NCBI RefSeq assembly: GCF_900105335.1
Contig: NZ_LT629770.1
Span: 2,418,001 to 2,482,000, forward strand
Length of the DNA: 64,000 bases
Source of the DNA: Microbacterium paraoxydans
Lineage (GTDB): Bacteria; Actinomycetota; Actinomycetes; Actinomycetales; Microbacteriaceae
Direction: 5' to 3'
A model generated the notes under the pieces. That model did no database searches and was not told the DNA's origin. It saw nothing but the letters and a program-made list of their open reading frames with translations. Position numbers and translations under genes: made by a program. Every line of letters starts with the position of its first letter. The stretch's first letter is position 1. Shown here piece by piece: positions 32,475 to 41,809 of this stretch.

Positions 32475-33437
32475 ATGACCGTCCTCGCGCCTCGCGCGGT
32501 CGCCCCCGCCGCCGGACGGACCCCGGAGGCCCCGCCCTCCGGGGGCCGTCGGCGACGCCGCACCCCCGGTGCCTCGCCGTGGTGGGCCCTGGTGTTCCTC
32601 GGGCCCACCGCCCTGGGCTTGGCCGTGTTCTACCTGTGGCCGACCGTGCGCACGCTCATCATCTCCTTCACGAAGTCGGGGCCGTTCGGCGGTGCGGAGT
32701 GGATCGGGTTCGAGAACTACGTGCGGCTGTTCCAGGACCCGGAGCTCCTCGGCGCCCTCCGCAACACCGCGGTCTACACGGTGATCGCGCTGATCGGCAT
32801 CCCCCTCGCGGTCGGGATCGCCGCGCTGCTGAACACCACGGGTCTGAAGGGCCGCAGCGCCTACCGCACCCTCTACTTCATCCCCGTCGTCACCATGCCC
32901 GCGGCGATCGCGCTCGTCTGGCGCATGATCTACAACGGCGACTATGGTGTGCTGAACGCGGCCCTCGGTGCGGTCGGCATCGAGGGGCGGAGCTGGCTGA
33001 CCGACCCGAACACCGCGCTGATCGCGATCGCCGTCGTCGGCATCTGGGCCGGCCTCGGGACCAACATCGTCATCTTCCTCGCCGGACTCCAGGGCATCCC
33101 GGACACGATCATGGAGGCGGCCGACCTCGACGGGGCGGGCCCCGTGCGCAAGTTCTTCTCCATCACGATCCCGCTGCTGTCGCCCTCGATCTTCTTCGTC
33201 AGCGTCATCAGCGTGATCGGGGCGCTGCAGGTGTTCGACCTCATCTACATGATGCTCGGCCGCAGCAACCCCGCGATGCCGAACACCCGGACGGTCGTCT
33301 ACCTGTTCTACGAAGCGGGTTTCCTCGACAACGACCGCGGCTACGCCGCCGCCGTCGCCTTCCTCCTGCTGCTGATCATCCTCGTCCTGACGATCGTGCA
33401 GTTCCGGCTGCAGAAGAAGTGGGTGCACTATGAGTGA
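32475..33437 (+). CDS. Carbohydrate ABC permease (MalF type), second system
   Basis: 320 residues, six helices. A Pro/Arg-rich N terminus precedes WWALVFLGPTALGLAVFYLW. The EAA loop is EAADLDGAGPVRKFFSITIP. The stop overlaps the next start by eight bases. No ATPase gene is linked, so an MsiK-type ATPase must be shared. Confidence 0.9.
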   Translation: MTVLAPRAVAPAAGRTPEAPPSGGRRRRRTPGASPWWALVFLGPTALGLAVFYLWPTVRTLIISFTKSGPFGGAEWIGFENYVRLFQDPELLGALRNTAVYTVIALIGIPLAVGIAALLNTTGLKGRSAYRTLYFIPVVTMPAAIALVWRMIYNGDYGVLNAALGAVGIEGRSWLTDPNTALIAIAVVGIWAGLGTNIVIFLAGLQGIPDTIMEAADLDGAGPVRKFFSITIPLLSPSIFFVSVISVIGALQVFDLIYMMLGRSNPAMPNTRTVVYLFYEAGFLDNDRGYAAAVAFLLLLIILVLTIVQFRLQKKWVHYE

Positions 33438-34320
33438 CGTCTCCCTCGACACCCGTGCGGTCGTCGGTGCGGCCCCCGCACGATCGCGGAGGGCGGGCAC
33501 CCCCCGGAACCGCGGACTGTGGATCGTGCACGTCGTGCTCATCGTCGGCGCCGCGCTCATGGTGTTCCCGTTCGTCTGGCAGCTGCTGACCTCGTTCAAG
33601 ACGCTGTCGGACTCGGTGCAGGTGCCGCCGTCGTTCCTCCCGCGCGAGTGGGTGTTCACCAACTTCGCCGAGGTCTTCGACTCGATGCCGTTCGGGCAGA
33701 TGTTCCTGAACTCCGTGCTCCTCACCGTCGGGCGCACGGTCGGCCAGGTCGCCCTGTGCACCATGGCGGGCTACGCGTTCGCGCGCATCGCCTTCCCCGG
33801 CCGGAACGCCCTGTTCGTCGTGTTCCTCTCAGTGCTCATGGTGCCCTCGCAGCTCTACCTGCTGCCGCAGTACGAGATCATCCAGGCGCTCGGCTGGCTG
33901 AACACGCTGCAGGCGCTCATCGTGCCCGGCATCTTCAGCGCCTTCGGGACCTTCCTGATGCGGCAGTTCTTCCTCTCGATGCCGGCCGAGTTGGAGGAGG
34001 CGGCGCGCATCGACGGGGCGAATCCGTGGCAGACCTTCTGGCGGATCATGGTTCCGCTCGCGAAGCCTGGCATCATCGCACTTGTGGTGTTCACCGTGCT
34101 GTGGTCCTGGAACGATCTGCTGTGGCCGCTGATCGTGACGACCGATCCGGCGAAGATGCCGCTGTCGGTCGGGCTCTCGCAGCTCGTCGGCATCCACGGC
34201 ACCGACTACCCGGTGCTCATGGCGGGTGCGCTGCTGGCGACCCTGCCCATGCTGGTGACGTTCATGATCCTGCAGCGGCAGTTCATCCAGGCCATCGCGT
34301 TCAGCGGGACGAAGGGCTGA
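33430..34320 (+). CDS. Carbohydrate ABC permease (MalG type), second system
   Basis: 296 residues, six helices (LWIVHVVLIVGAALMVFPFV first). The EAA loop is EAARIDGANPWQTFWRIMVP. It is the second membrane subunit of the 31.2-kb importer, and the LacI gene follows after three bases. Confidence 0.9.
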   Translation: MSDVSLDTRAVVGAAPARSRRAGTPRNRGLWIVHVVLIVGAALMVFPFVWQLLTSFKTLSDSVQVPPSFLPREWVFTNFAEVFDSMPFGQMFLNSVLLTVGRTVGQVALCTMAGYAFARIAFPGRNALFVVFLSVLMVPSQLYLLPQYEIIQALGWLNTLQALIVPGIFSAFGTFLMRQFFLSMPAELEEAARIDGANPWQTFWRIMVPLAKPGIIALVVFTVLWSWNDLLWPLIVTTDPAKMPLSVGLSQLVGIHGTDYPVLMAGALLATLPMLVTFMILQRQFIQAIAFSGTKG

Positions 34321-34323
34321 GAC

Positions 34324-35379
34324 ATGGCACAGCGTGAGCACGCCCCGAGCCGCCGGCCGACCCTGCGGATGGTGGCGGAACGTGCCGGAGTGTCGACCGC
34401 GACCGTCTCGTACGTGTTCTCCGGGCGGGCAGGCGCGAGTGGCGCGGGCGTGGCCGAGGCCACCGCGGCGCGGGTGCTCGCGGCGGCGGACGAGCTGAAC
34501 TACCGGCCGAACACGGCGGCCAGGGCGATCCGCACCGGCCGCAGCGGCATGGTGCAGCTCTCCCTGCACATGCTGAGCGATCCGTGGTCGCTGGCGGTGG
34601 CGGACGCCGTGAACGCCGAGGCGAACCGGCACGGACTCACGACGCTGATCCTCGCCGACGGCGACTGGCACGCGGCCCTCGACCGTGTCGAGAGCGACGT
34701 GGCGTACCTCGACGGCGTCGGCCTGGACGAGGAGGACGCCCGACGGCTGGGCGACCTCGTCAAGCGCGGCCAGCGGCTCGTGGTGTTCTCGGAGCATCTG
34801 GAGCCGGACGGCTTCGACGTCATCCGCTCGGACGCGATCCCGGGGTGCGAACTCGCGATGGATCACCTGCTGGAGCGGCACACGGCCATCGGCTGCATCG
34901 CCGCGGAGGGTGCCGTCCGCCTCGCGGGAACCCAGGTCACGCGCTACACGCCGTACGTCGAGAAGCTCGCGGCGGCCGGCATCTCCCCGGATCCGGCGTG
35001 GACCGTGACCTATGCGGAGACCCAGGCCAGCGCCTTCACCGCCGCGATCGAGCTGCTGTCGCAGGAGAACCGCCCGGACGCCGTGTACGCGACGACCGAC
35101 TTCGCCGCGATCGCCGCGATCAACGCCGCGCACATGCTCGGGCTCCGCGTCCCGCACGACGTCGCGGTGATCGGCGTCGGCAACACGCCGGACGCGCGGC
35201 TCATCGCGCCCACCCTCACCACCGTCGGCCCCACGGACTTCTACGAGCGTCAGGCGCGCATCATCGTCGAGAAGGCGCTCGAGAACGAGCCCTCACCCGG
35301 CGCGCTGCACGAGTTCCCCTGGGCTCTCGTGCCCGGAGGGTCGACCGACCTCGACGCCCCGGCCTCCCGCGGCCGCTGA
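34324..35379 (+). CDS. LacI-family regulator of the second sugar importer
   Basis: 351 residues. HTH TLRMVAERAGVSTATVSYVF, hinge AARAIRTGRSG, and a sensor domain with VAVIGVGNTPDARLIAPTLT. It is unusual in being the fourth gene of the operon it probably controls. The operator at 31147 is the likely site, giving negative feedback. The inducer is unknown. Confidence 0.88.
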   Translation: MAQREHAPSRRPTLRMVAERAGVSTATVSYVFSGRAGASGAGVAEATAARVLAAADELNYRPNTAARAIRTGRSGMVQLSLHMLSDPWSLAVADAVNAEANRHGLTTLILADGDWHAALDRVESDVAYLDGVGLDEEDARRLGDLVKRGQRLVVFSEHLEPDGFDVIRSDAIPGCELAMDHLLERHTAIGCIAAEGAVRLAGTQVTRYTPYVEKLAAAGISPDPAWTVTYAETQASAFTAAIELLSQENRPDAVYATTDFAAIAAINAAHMLGLRVPHDVAVIGVGNTPDARLIAPTLTTVGPTDFYERQARIIVEKALENEPSPGALHEFPWALVPGGSTDLDAPASRGR

Positions 35380-35419
35380 GCCCCCCTCCTTTCTCCCCCT
35401 CTGTCACGAAGGACTTCTG

Positions 35420-36607
35420 TTGGACCTCCACATCGGCATCATCGGCTTCGGCGCGCGCTCCACCCTCCAGGAGGAGGTGCACCGGCCGGGCCACGGTTCC
35501 CGCATCACGGCCGTCTGCGACCTCGCCCCGCGCGCTCGCGCGGACGCCAGGGCGCTCGTCCCCGACGCGCTCATCACCGACTCCCCCGACGAGCTGCTCG
35601 CATCCGGTGTCGACGCGGTCATGGTGCTGACCCCGGACGACACGCACGCCGCCCTGACCATCCGGGCGCTGGAGGCCGGGGTACCCGTCTTCTGCGAGAA
35701 GCCCCTCGCGATCGATCTGGCCGACGCCGACCGCATGCTGGAGACCGCGCGACGCACCGGCACCCGGCTCTACATCGGGCACAACATGCGGCACATGCCC
35801 GTGATCACCCTCATGCGCGGGCTCATCCAGGACGGGCGCATCGGGCAGGTGAAGGCCGTGTGGGTGCGGCACTTCGTGGGGCACGGCGGCGACTTCTACT
35901 TCAAGGACTGGCACGCCGACCGGAGCCGCACCACCGGACTCCTCCTGCAGAAGGGGGCGCACGACCTCGACATCATCCACTGGCTGGCCGGCGCGTACAC
36001 CGAGCAGGTGGCGGCGATGGGCGGCCTGAGCGTCTACGGCGACATCACCGACCGGCGGGACCGCACGGGGGAGCGGATGCCCGACTGGTTCAGCATGGAC
36101 AACTGGCCGCCGACCGCGCTCACGGGACTCCACCCCGTCGTCGACGTCGAGGACATCTCGATGGTGAACCTGAGGCTCGAGGGCGGGATCTTCGCCTCGT
36201 ACCAGCAGTGCCACTTCACCCCGGACTACTGGCGGAACTACACCGTGATCGGCACCGAGGGGCGCATCGAGAACTTCGGCGACGTGGCCGGCAGCGAGGT
36301 GAGGTTGTGGAACCGTCGGCACGCCGGAGCGGCCGACGCGGACGAGGTGTTCATCGTCCCCGAGGTGCCCGACGCCGGACACGACGGTGCCGACGCGCTG
36401 CTCGTGGCCGAGTTCCTCCGGTTCGTGCGGCACGGTGGTCTCACGGCGACCTCTCCCGTCGCGGCGCGGGAGGCCGTGGCTGCCGGGATCCTCGCGACCG
36501 CGTCCCTCCGGGGCGACGGCTCCGCGATCTCCGTCCCCCCGCTCGACCCCGAGCTCGTCGCCTACTTCGAGCGCGGCCAGACCCCCTCCTCCTCCCCCGC
36601 CGCCTGA
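35420..36607 (+). CDS. Gfo/Idh/MocA-family sugar dehydrogenase
   Basis: 395 residues. The Rossmann domain begins LHIGIIGFGARS and continues to PVFCEKPLAIDLADADRML, where Lys of EKP is the conserved catalytic-site residue. The C-terminal domain has GLLLQKGAHDLDIIHWLAG, with the second conserved Asp/His pair. It uses NAD(P) to oxidise or reduce a sugar or inositol derivative. It probably acts on the compound imported by the upstream ABC system, after a 40-base gap. The start is TTG with AAGGA seven bases upstream. Confidence 0.87.
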   Translation: MDLHIGIIGFGARSTLQEEVHRPGHGSRITAVCDLAPRARADARALVPDALITDSPDELLASGVDAVMVLTPDDTHAALTIRALEAGVPVFCEKPLAIDLADADRMLETARRTGTRLYIGHNMRHMPVITLMRGLIQDGRIGQVKAVWVRHFVGHGGDFYFKDWHADRSRTTGLLLQKGAHDLDIIHWLAGAYTEQVAAMGGLSVYGDITDRRDRTGERMPDWFSMDNWPPTALTGLHPVVDVEDISMVNLRLEGGIFASYQQCHFTPDYWRNYTVIGTEGRIENFGDVAGSEVRLWNRRHAGAADADEVFIVPEVPDAGHDGADALLVAEFLRFVRHGGLTATSPVAAREAVAAGILATASLRGDGSAISVPPLDPELVAYFERGQTPSSSPAA

Positions 36608-36667
36608 CCCCCACCGTCTCGCCCGCCCCCTCCCACCCTCTCGCCCGCCCCCTCCCACCCTCCGGGT

Positions 36668-36783
36668 GGGAGTGCAATATGCCACCCCCACCGCGCGTTC
36701 AACGCCCCTTTCCCGTCCCGCCACCGCCTGACCCACCCGGCACCGGATCCAGCCCCCCGGCAGGGGAGTGCAATATGCCACCC
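36668..36783 (+). repeat. Direct repeat pair in a 407-base gene-free stretch
   Basis: The 20-mer GGGAGTGCAATATGCCACCC occurs at 36668-36687 and again at 36764-36783, 96 bases apart. At each copy GGGTGG or GGGG pairs with CCACCC to form a short hairpin. Nearby, CTCGCCCGCCCCCTCCCACC is also duplicated (about 36619-36660). The rest of 36608-36960 is purine- or pyrimidine-rich without a gene. I see no coding sequence here. Confidence 0.7.
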
Positions 36784-36974
36784 GAACCGCGGCTCCCAGG
36801 CACGTTTCTGATCCCGCAGCGCTGCGGGGGTGCTCCGCCTGTGGGAGGGCGAAAGGGGGCGGGGAAGGGAGGTGAGGGGTGCGGAAGTGATCTCGCGGGG
36901 CGGGGAAGGGGGGAAGGGGAAAGGGGGAGATGGGGAGATGGGCGGGGGCTCTCAGGGAGTTCACACCGGAGCGA

Positions 36975-36990
36975 ATGTACAAACGTACAT
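36975..36990 (+). promoter_or_regulatory. TetR operator upstream of the efflux operon
   Basis: ATGTAC-AAAC-GTACAT is a perfect interrupted palindrome 24 bases before the TetR gene. It is extended by an overlapping GTACATGTAC. It is the likely autoregulatory site of the TetR-RND operon. The coordinate is good to about one base. Confidence 0.7.
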
Positions 36991-37014
36991 GTACGGATGT
37001 CCAGGGGGTGAGTG

Positions 37015-37602
37015 ATGGCGGAGAGCGCGCGTCGGCGGCGGGATCCCGAAGCGCGCCGCCGGGAGATCGTCACCGCGACCGCCGAGCTGATCGTCGAGGT
37101 CGGGGCCGACGCCATCACGCACCGCATGGTCGCCGCCCGCGCCGGAGTGCCGCTCGGCGCGACCACCCAGTACTTCGACACCCTCGACGACCTGCGCAGC
37201 GCCGCCTTCCGTGCCCTCGCGGACGAGATCGAATGCCGGCTCGACGGAGTGCGGCAGACCCTCGCCGAACGCGGAGCCGGGGCCGACGTCATCGCCGCGC
37301 TCGTCCACGACAGCATCCACGACGGACACGCCGTGCAGGCGGATCGCGCCGTCGTCACGGCAGCCGTCCACGATCCGCGGCTGCGCGCGCTCGCGCGCCA
37401 CCTGTCCGACCGCCTTGTCGACCTCCTGGAGCCGACCTATGGCGCCGACCGGGCCCGAGCGGCGATGATCTTCATCGACGGCGTCATGTGGAGCACGCAG
37501 ATCCGCGACGTCGATCTCGAACAGTCCTTCCTCGAATCCGCACTGGCGCGGATCCTCGGAGAACCTCTCTCCCTCCCATCCGCAGCGACCGCCACCCCCT
37601 GA
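37015..37602 (+). CDS. TetR-family repressor of the RND efflux gene
   Basis: 195 residues. The HTH region is RREIVTATAELIVEVGADAI then THRMVAARAGVPLGATTQYF, a standard TetR N-terminal domain. The C-terminal ligand domain has TYGADRARAAMIFIDGVMWS. It is 16 bases upstream of the RND transporter gene and has a palindrome at 36975, so it should repress itself and the pump. GGGGGTG precedes the ATG, and an adjacent GTG (37012) is an alternative start. Confidence 0.88.
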   Translation: MAESARRRRDPEARRREIVTATAELIVEVGADAITHRMVAARAGVPLGATTQYFDTLDDLRSAAFRALADEIECRLDGVRQTLAERGAGADVIAALVHDSIHDGHAVQADRAVVTAAVHDPRLRALARHLSDRLVDLLEPTYGADRARAAMIFIDGVMWSTQIRDVDLEQSFLESALARILGEPLSLPSAATATP

Positions 37603-37618
37603 CACCGAGGACCCCGCC

Positions 37619-40600
37619 TTGTCGAAACTCGCCATCCTCAGCCTGAAGAACCGCGCCCTCATCGCGCTCGTGACGATCGTCGCCGCGGTGTTCGGCGGGC
37701 TCGCGTTGACCAACCTCAAGCAGGAACTCATCCCGTCGCTCGAGCTGCCGGCGCTCGTGGTCATGACCACCTACCCCGGCGCCTCACCCGAGGTGGTCGA
37801 GAACGACGTCTCGACGCCGATCGAGTCGGCCATCCAGGGGGTGCCCGACCTGGAGTCGACCACCGCGACGAGCACGACCAATGCGTCCATCGTGCAGGCG
37901 ATGTTCTCGTACGGCACGAACCTCGCGACCGCAGAGCAGAAGATCCAGCAGGCGATCAACCGGATCTCCTCCCAGCTCCCGGAGGACGTCACGCCGCAGG
38001 TGCTCTCGGTGTCGATCGACGACTTCCCGGTGATCCAAGTCGCGGTCACCGGCTTCGAGGACGCGGACAACGCCCAGGCCCAGCTCGAGAGCGTCGCGAT
38101 CCCCGATCTGGAGGACGTCGACGGGGTGAACGCGGCCGAGATCGTCGGCGGCGTCGGACAGCGCATCACCATCACCCCCGACCTCGCGAAGCTCGCCGCC
38201 GCGGGACAGAGCAGCGAGGCGATCAGCACGGCACTCCAGCAGAACGGCACGCTCTTCCCCGGCGGCGAGATCACCGAGGACGGCGAGACCCTCACGGTGC
38301 AGACCGGAGCGAAGATCACCTCCGTCGACGAGGTCGCCGCCCTGCCGCTCGTCGGCACCGCGGTCACCATCGGCGACGTCGCGACGGTGGAGCAGGTGTC
38401 CGACCCGGTGACCTCGATCTCCCGGGTCGACGGCGAGGACGCCCTGTCGATCTCCATCACGAAGCTCCCCGCCGCCAACACGGTCGAGGTGTCGCAGGGG
38501 GTCATCGCGGCCCTCGACGAGATCGGGGAGGCGCTCCCGGACGCCGAGTTCACGGTCGTGTTCGACCAGGCGCCGTTCATCGTGCAGTCCATCGACACCC
38601 TCGCCACGGAGGGTCTGCTCGGCCTCGTGATGGCCGTGCTCGTGATCCTCGTGTTCCTCATGTCGGTGCGCTCGACCCTGGTCACCGCGATCTCGATCCC
38701 GACCTCGGTCCTCATCACCTTCATCGGGCTGCAGGCCTTCGGCTACTCCCTCAACGTGCTGACCCTCGGGGCGCTCACGATCGCGATCGGCCGCGTGGTC
38801 GACGACTCCATCGTGGTGATCGAGAACATCAAGCGCCACTACGTGGGCGACGCGGACAAGGGCGATGCGATCCGTCTCGCCGTGCGCGAGGTCGCCGCCG
38901 CCATCACCGCCTCGACCATCACGACGGTGGCGGTGTTCCTGCCGATCGTGTTCGTCGGCGACATGGTGGGCGAGCTGTTCCGTCCGTTCGCGATGACCGT
39001 CACGATCGCCATGGTCGCGTCGCTCTTCGTGGCGCTGACGATCGTCCCGGTGCTCGCGTACTGGTTCCTCAAGCCCGGCAAGCCGCTCCTCGACGACCAG
39101 GGGAACGCGATCGACCCGGAGGACCCGGCCGCCCCGCCGACGAGGCTGCAGCGCGGCTACCGCCCCATCCTCGGCTGGACGCTGAAGCACTCGGGCATCA
39201 CGGTCGCGCTCGCGGTGGTGGTCCTCGCCGGGACGCTCGCCGCCGCCCCGCTGATGAAGGTGAACTTCCTCAGCGACTCCGGTCAGAACACCATGACCGT
39301 GACGCAGGACCTCGGTCCGACGGCGAGCCTGCAGGCGAAGTCCGACGCCGCCGTCCCCGTCGAGGAGGCCCTCCTCGACATCGACGGCATCGAGCACGTG
39401 CAGGCCTCTATCGGGTCGAGCGGCTCCGCGCTGCGCGACGCGTTCTCCGGCGGTGCGGGCATCACCTACTCCGTGCTCACCGACGGCGACGCCGACCAGG
39501 AGAAGCTGCGCGCCGAGGTGCAGGACGCGATCGACGGTCTCGGCGACGAGGTCGGCGAGGTCACCGTCGCGGCCTCCGCCGGCTTCGGCTCCAGCGACAT
39601 CGAGATCACCGTGTCGGCCGCGAGCGGTGACGACCTCGCCACCGCCACCTCCGCCGTGGTGGACGAGCTCGACGGTCGCGAGGGCATCGGGCAGGTCACG
39701 GACAACCTCGCCGAGGCGCTGCCGTACATCGCCGTGGTCGTGGACCGCGAGGCCGCCGCCCGGGTCGGGCTGTCCGAGGTCGCCGTCGGATCGATCGTGT
39801 CGAACACGATGCGTCCGCAGCAGATCGGCTCGGTCGAGATCGACGACACCGCGCTCACCGTGTACCTCGTCAACCCCGAGCCGCCGACGACCGTCGCCGC
39901 CCTCCAGCAGCTCGCGATCCCCACCGCGGCGGGCATCGTGCCGCTGCAGGACATCGCGACCGTCGAGCAGCGCAACGGTCCGACCTCGATCACCACCGAG
40001 CAGGGACGGCGCACCGCGACCGTCACCGTGCCGCCCGCCTCGGACAACCTCGCGGTCGCCACCCAGTCGGTCACCGAGGCGCTCGCCGCGGCGGACCTGC
40101 CGGACGGCGCCTCGGCCGAGGTCGGCGGCGTCGCCTCGCAGCAGGCCGATTCGTTCGCGCAGCTCGGCCTGGCCATGCTCGCCGCGATCCTCATCGTGTA
40201 CGTGGTGATGGTGGCGACGTTCAAGTCGCTGCGTCAGCCGCTGCTGCTGCTGATCTCGGTGCCGTTCGCGGCGACCGGCGCCATCCTGCTGCAGATCATC
40301 ACGGGCGTGCCGCTCGGCGTGGCCTCGCTGATCGGCGTGCTGATGCTCATCGGCATCGTGGTGACGAACGCGATCGTGCTCGTCGACCTCGTCAACCAGT
40401 ACCGGGAGAAGGGGCTGTCGACCGCGGAGGCGGTGATGGCGGGAGGGGAGAAGCGTCTGCGTCCGATCCTCATGACCGCGCTCGCCACGATCCTCGCCCT
40501 CACCCCGATGGCGCTCGGGATCACCGGGCACGGCGGATTCATCTCGCAGCCGCTGGCGATCGTGGTGATCGGCGGGCTCGTCTCCTCGACCGTGCTGACG

Positions 40601-40759
40601 CTCATCGTGCTGCCGACCCTGTACAACCTCGTCGAGGGGGCGCGGGAGCGCCGTCGCGCGCGGAAGGGCGAGCCGCACGACGATGGCGCCCCGGTCCCCG
40701 TGCACACGGACGGCACGCCGGTCAGCCGGCGCGAGCTGCGCGAGAACCACGGCGAGTAG
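37619..40759 (+). CDS. RND-superfamily efflux transporter (AcrB/HAE-like)
   Basis: 1,046 residues, the normal length for AcrB-like pumps. It starts MSKLAILSLKNRALIALVTI, then the porter-domain signatures (QELIPSLELPALVVMTTYPG, ASPEVVENDVSTPIESAIQG). TM4 reads AIGRVVDDSIVVIENIKRHY with the paired Asp residues of the proton relay. The second half repeats the fold (LIGVLMLIGIVVTNAIVLVD). No membrane-fusion or outer-membrane partner is encoded, as expected for an actinobacterium with a single membrane. The substrate is unknown. The start is TTG with GAGG upstream. Confidence 0.9.
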   Translation: MSKLAILSLKNRALIALVTIVAAVFGGLALTNLKQELIPSLELPALVVMTTYPGASPEVVENDVSTPIESAIQGVPDLESTTATSTTNASIVQAMFSYGTNLATAEQKIQQAINRISSQLPEDVTPQVLSVSIDDFPVIQVAVTGFEDADNAQAQLESVAIPDLEDVDGVNAAEIVGGVGQRITITPDLAKLAAAGQSSEAISTALQQNGTLFPGGEITEDGETLTVQTGAKITSVDEVAALPLVGTAVTIGDVATVEQVSDPVTSISRVDGEDALSISITKLPAANTVEVSQGVIAALDEIGEALPDAEFTVVFDQAPFIVQSIDTLATEGLLGLVMAVLVILVFLMSVRSTLVTAISIPTSVLITFIGLQAFGYSLNVLTLGALTIAIGRVVDDSIVVIENIKRHYVGDADKGDAIRLAVREVAAAITASTITTVAVFLPIVFVGDMVGELFRPFAMTVTIAMVASLFVALTIVPVLAYWFLKPGKPLLDDQGNAIDPEDPAAPPTRLQRGYRPILGWTLKHSGITVALAVVVLAGTLAAAPLMKVNFLSDSGQNTMTVTQDLGPTASLQAKSDAAVPVEEALLDIDGIEHVQASIGSSGSALRDAFSGGAGITYSVLTDGDADQEKLRAEVQDAIDGLGDEVGEVTVAASAGFGSSDIEITVSAASGDDLATATSAVVDELDGREGIGQVTDNLAEALPYIAVVVDREAAARVGLSEVAVGSIVSNTMRPQQIGSVEIDDTALTVYLVNPEPPTTVAALQQLAIPTAAGIVPLQDIATVEQRNGPTSITTEQGRRTATVTVPPASDNLAVATQSVTEALAAADLPDGASAEVGGVASQQADSFAQLGLAMLAAILIVYVVMVATFKSLRQPLLLLISVPFAATGAILLQIITGVPLGVASLIGVLMLIGIVVTNAIVLVDLVNQYREKGLSTAEAVMAGGEKRLRPILMTALATILALTPMALGITGHGGFISQPLAIVVIGGLVSSTVLTLIVLPTLYNLVEGARERRRARKGEPHDDGAPVPVHTDGTPVSRRELRENHGE

Positions 40760-40765
40760 CCGCGC

Positions 40766-40850
40766 GTTCACAACTCAGGAGAAAGGCCCCGGTCCCGTCC
40801 GTAGGACGAGGATCGGGGCCTTTCGGCGTCGGTTCTCCGGAGTTGTGAAC
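40766..40850. terminator. Large nested bidirectional terminator
   Basis: Between convergent stops at 40759 and 40856. The outer arms (40766-40782 and 40834-40850, GTTCACAACTCAGGAGA against its complement with one mismatch) enclose a second stem AAAGGCCCCG / CGGGGCCTTT. The outer arms are unusual for a simple terminator. Confidence 0.8.
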
Positions 40851-40855
40851 CGCGG

Positions 40856-41752
40856 TCAGGCGAAGGTGAGGCCCCACTCCAGGGTCCAGGTCTCGCCGGG
40901 AGCGAGACGGCGCAGGCCCCGGCCGCTGTTGAACGCGTCGGCCGGCGCGGTCATCGGCTCGATCGCGACCGCGAGCGGGGTATCGGGGTAGTTCGTGGCC
41001 GTGTACACCTGCACGAAGTCGAAGCCCTCGCCCTGCCAGAGGGTGATCGCGCGGCCGTCGGGAGCGGTCAGCGTGTGCCGCACCCGGCCGTCGGCGTCGC
41101 GTTCGAGGTCGGTGAAGCCGGTGTCGAGCGCGATGTCGCCGACGCGGACGCCCTCTCGCAGGGCGGACTCGGCCGGACGGGTGCCGACCGGCAGCATCCG
41201 GTCGTCCGTCGCGAAGGCGGTGCGGGCGGGGACGCGGAGGACGAGGTCGTGCGGATCGACGTCGCCGATCGTCGGGAACGGGTGCGTGCCGAGCGCGACC
41301 GGCGCCGCGGAGTCGGACCAGTTCGTGAGCGTGTGCGTCACGTCGATCCCGTCCGCGGTCAGGACGTACGCGACGGACGTCTCGATCAGGTACGGGTACC
41401 CGGTCTGCGGGAAGACGGTCGCGCGCAGGGTCGCGGCGCCCTCGGTCTGCTCGACCGTATAGGCGGTGAAGCGCAGCAGGCCGTGACTGGCGTTGTTCGT
41501 CTTGGGCTCGGTGACGGCGAGCTGACGGACTGTGCCCTCGTCGTCCCAGCGGCCGTCGCGCACCCGGTTGGGCCACGGCGTCAGCACCACTCCGGAGCAG
41601 GAGGGGGTCGGGATGTCGAGCGGGTAGGGCGACACGAGATCGACCTCGCCGATCCGGAGGGCACGCAGCGAGGCGCCGACCTGGGCGATCTGCGCGGTCA
41701 CGTCGCCGAGGCGGAGGTGCACCTGGGTGCCGGTGGGAGAGACGGAGTTCAC
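40856..41752 (-). CDS. Aldose 1-epimerase family protein
   Basis: 298 residues of the GalM/YihR beta-sandwich fold. Family features are VVLTPWPNRVRDGRW, NNASHGLLRFTAY with the catalytic His region, LGTHPFPTIG with a second conserved His, and VAIEPMTAPADAFNSG with the catalytic Glu. It interconverts alpha and beta anomers of sugars in the cytosol. Galactose from the GH35 reaction would be one substrate, though it is not in that operon. The GTG at 41752 is fixed by TACGAT six bases upstream (leaderless). Confidence 0.9.
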   Translation of the reverse strand: MNSVSPTGTQVHLRLGDVTAQIAQVGASLRALRIGEVDLVSPYPLDIPTPSCSGVVLTPWPNRVRDGRWDDEGTVRQLAVTEPKTNNASHGLLRFTAYTVEQTEGAATLRATVFPQTGYPYLIETSVAYVLTADGIDVTHTLTNWSDSAAPVALGTHPFPTIGDVDPHDLVLRVPARTAFATDDRMLPVGTRPAESALREGVRVGDIALDTGFTDLERDADGRVRHTLTAPDGRAITLWQGEGFDFVQVYTATNYPDTPLAVAIEPMTAPADAFNSGRGLRRLAPGETWTLEWGLTFA

Positions 41753-41758
41753 CTCGAC

Positions 41759-41764
41759 ATCGTA
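41759..41764 (-). promoter_or_regulatory. -10 element of a leaderless promoter
   Basis: Minus-strand TACGAT, six bases, GTG at 41752. It decides the start of the epimerase gene. Confidence 0.5.
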
Positions 41765-41809
41765 GTGCCGCAGGCCGCCGGAGTGCGGGGGTCTCCCAGG
41801 GATGCCGGG

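Noticed and set aside
37784..40771. A 995-codon minus-strand frame opposite the RND transporter
   Set aside because: Composition is dominated by Arg, Asp, His and Gly, as expected for the antisense of a GC-rich gene. The plus-strand RND protein has full family motifs.
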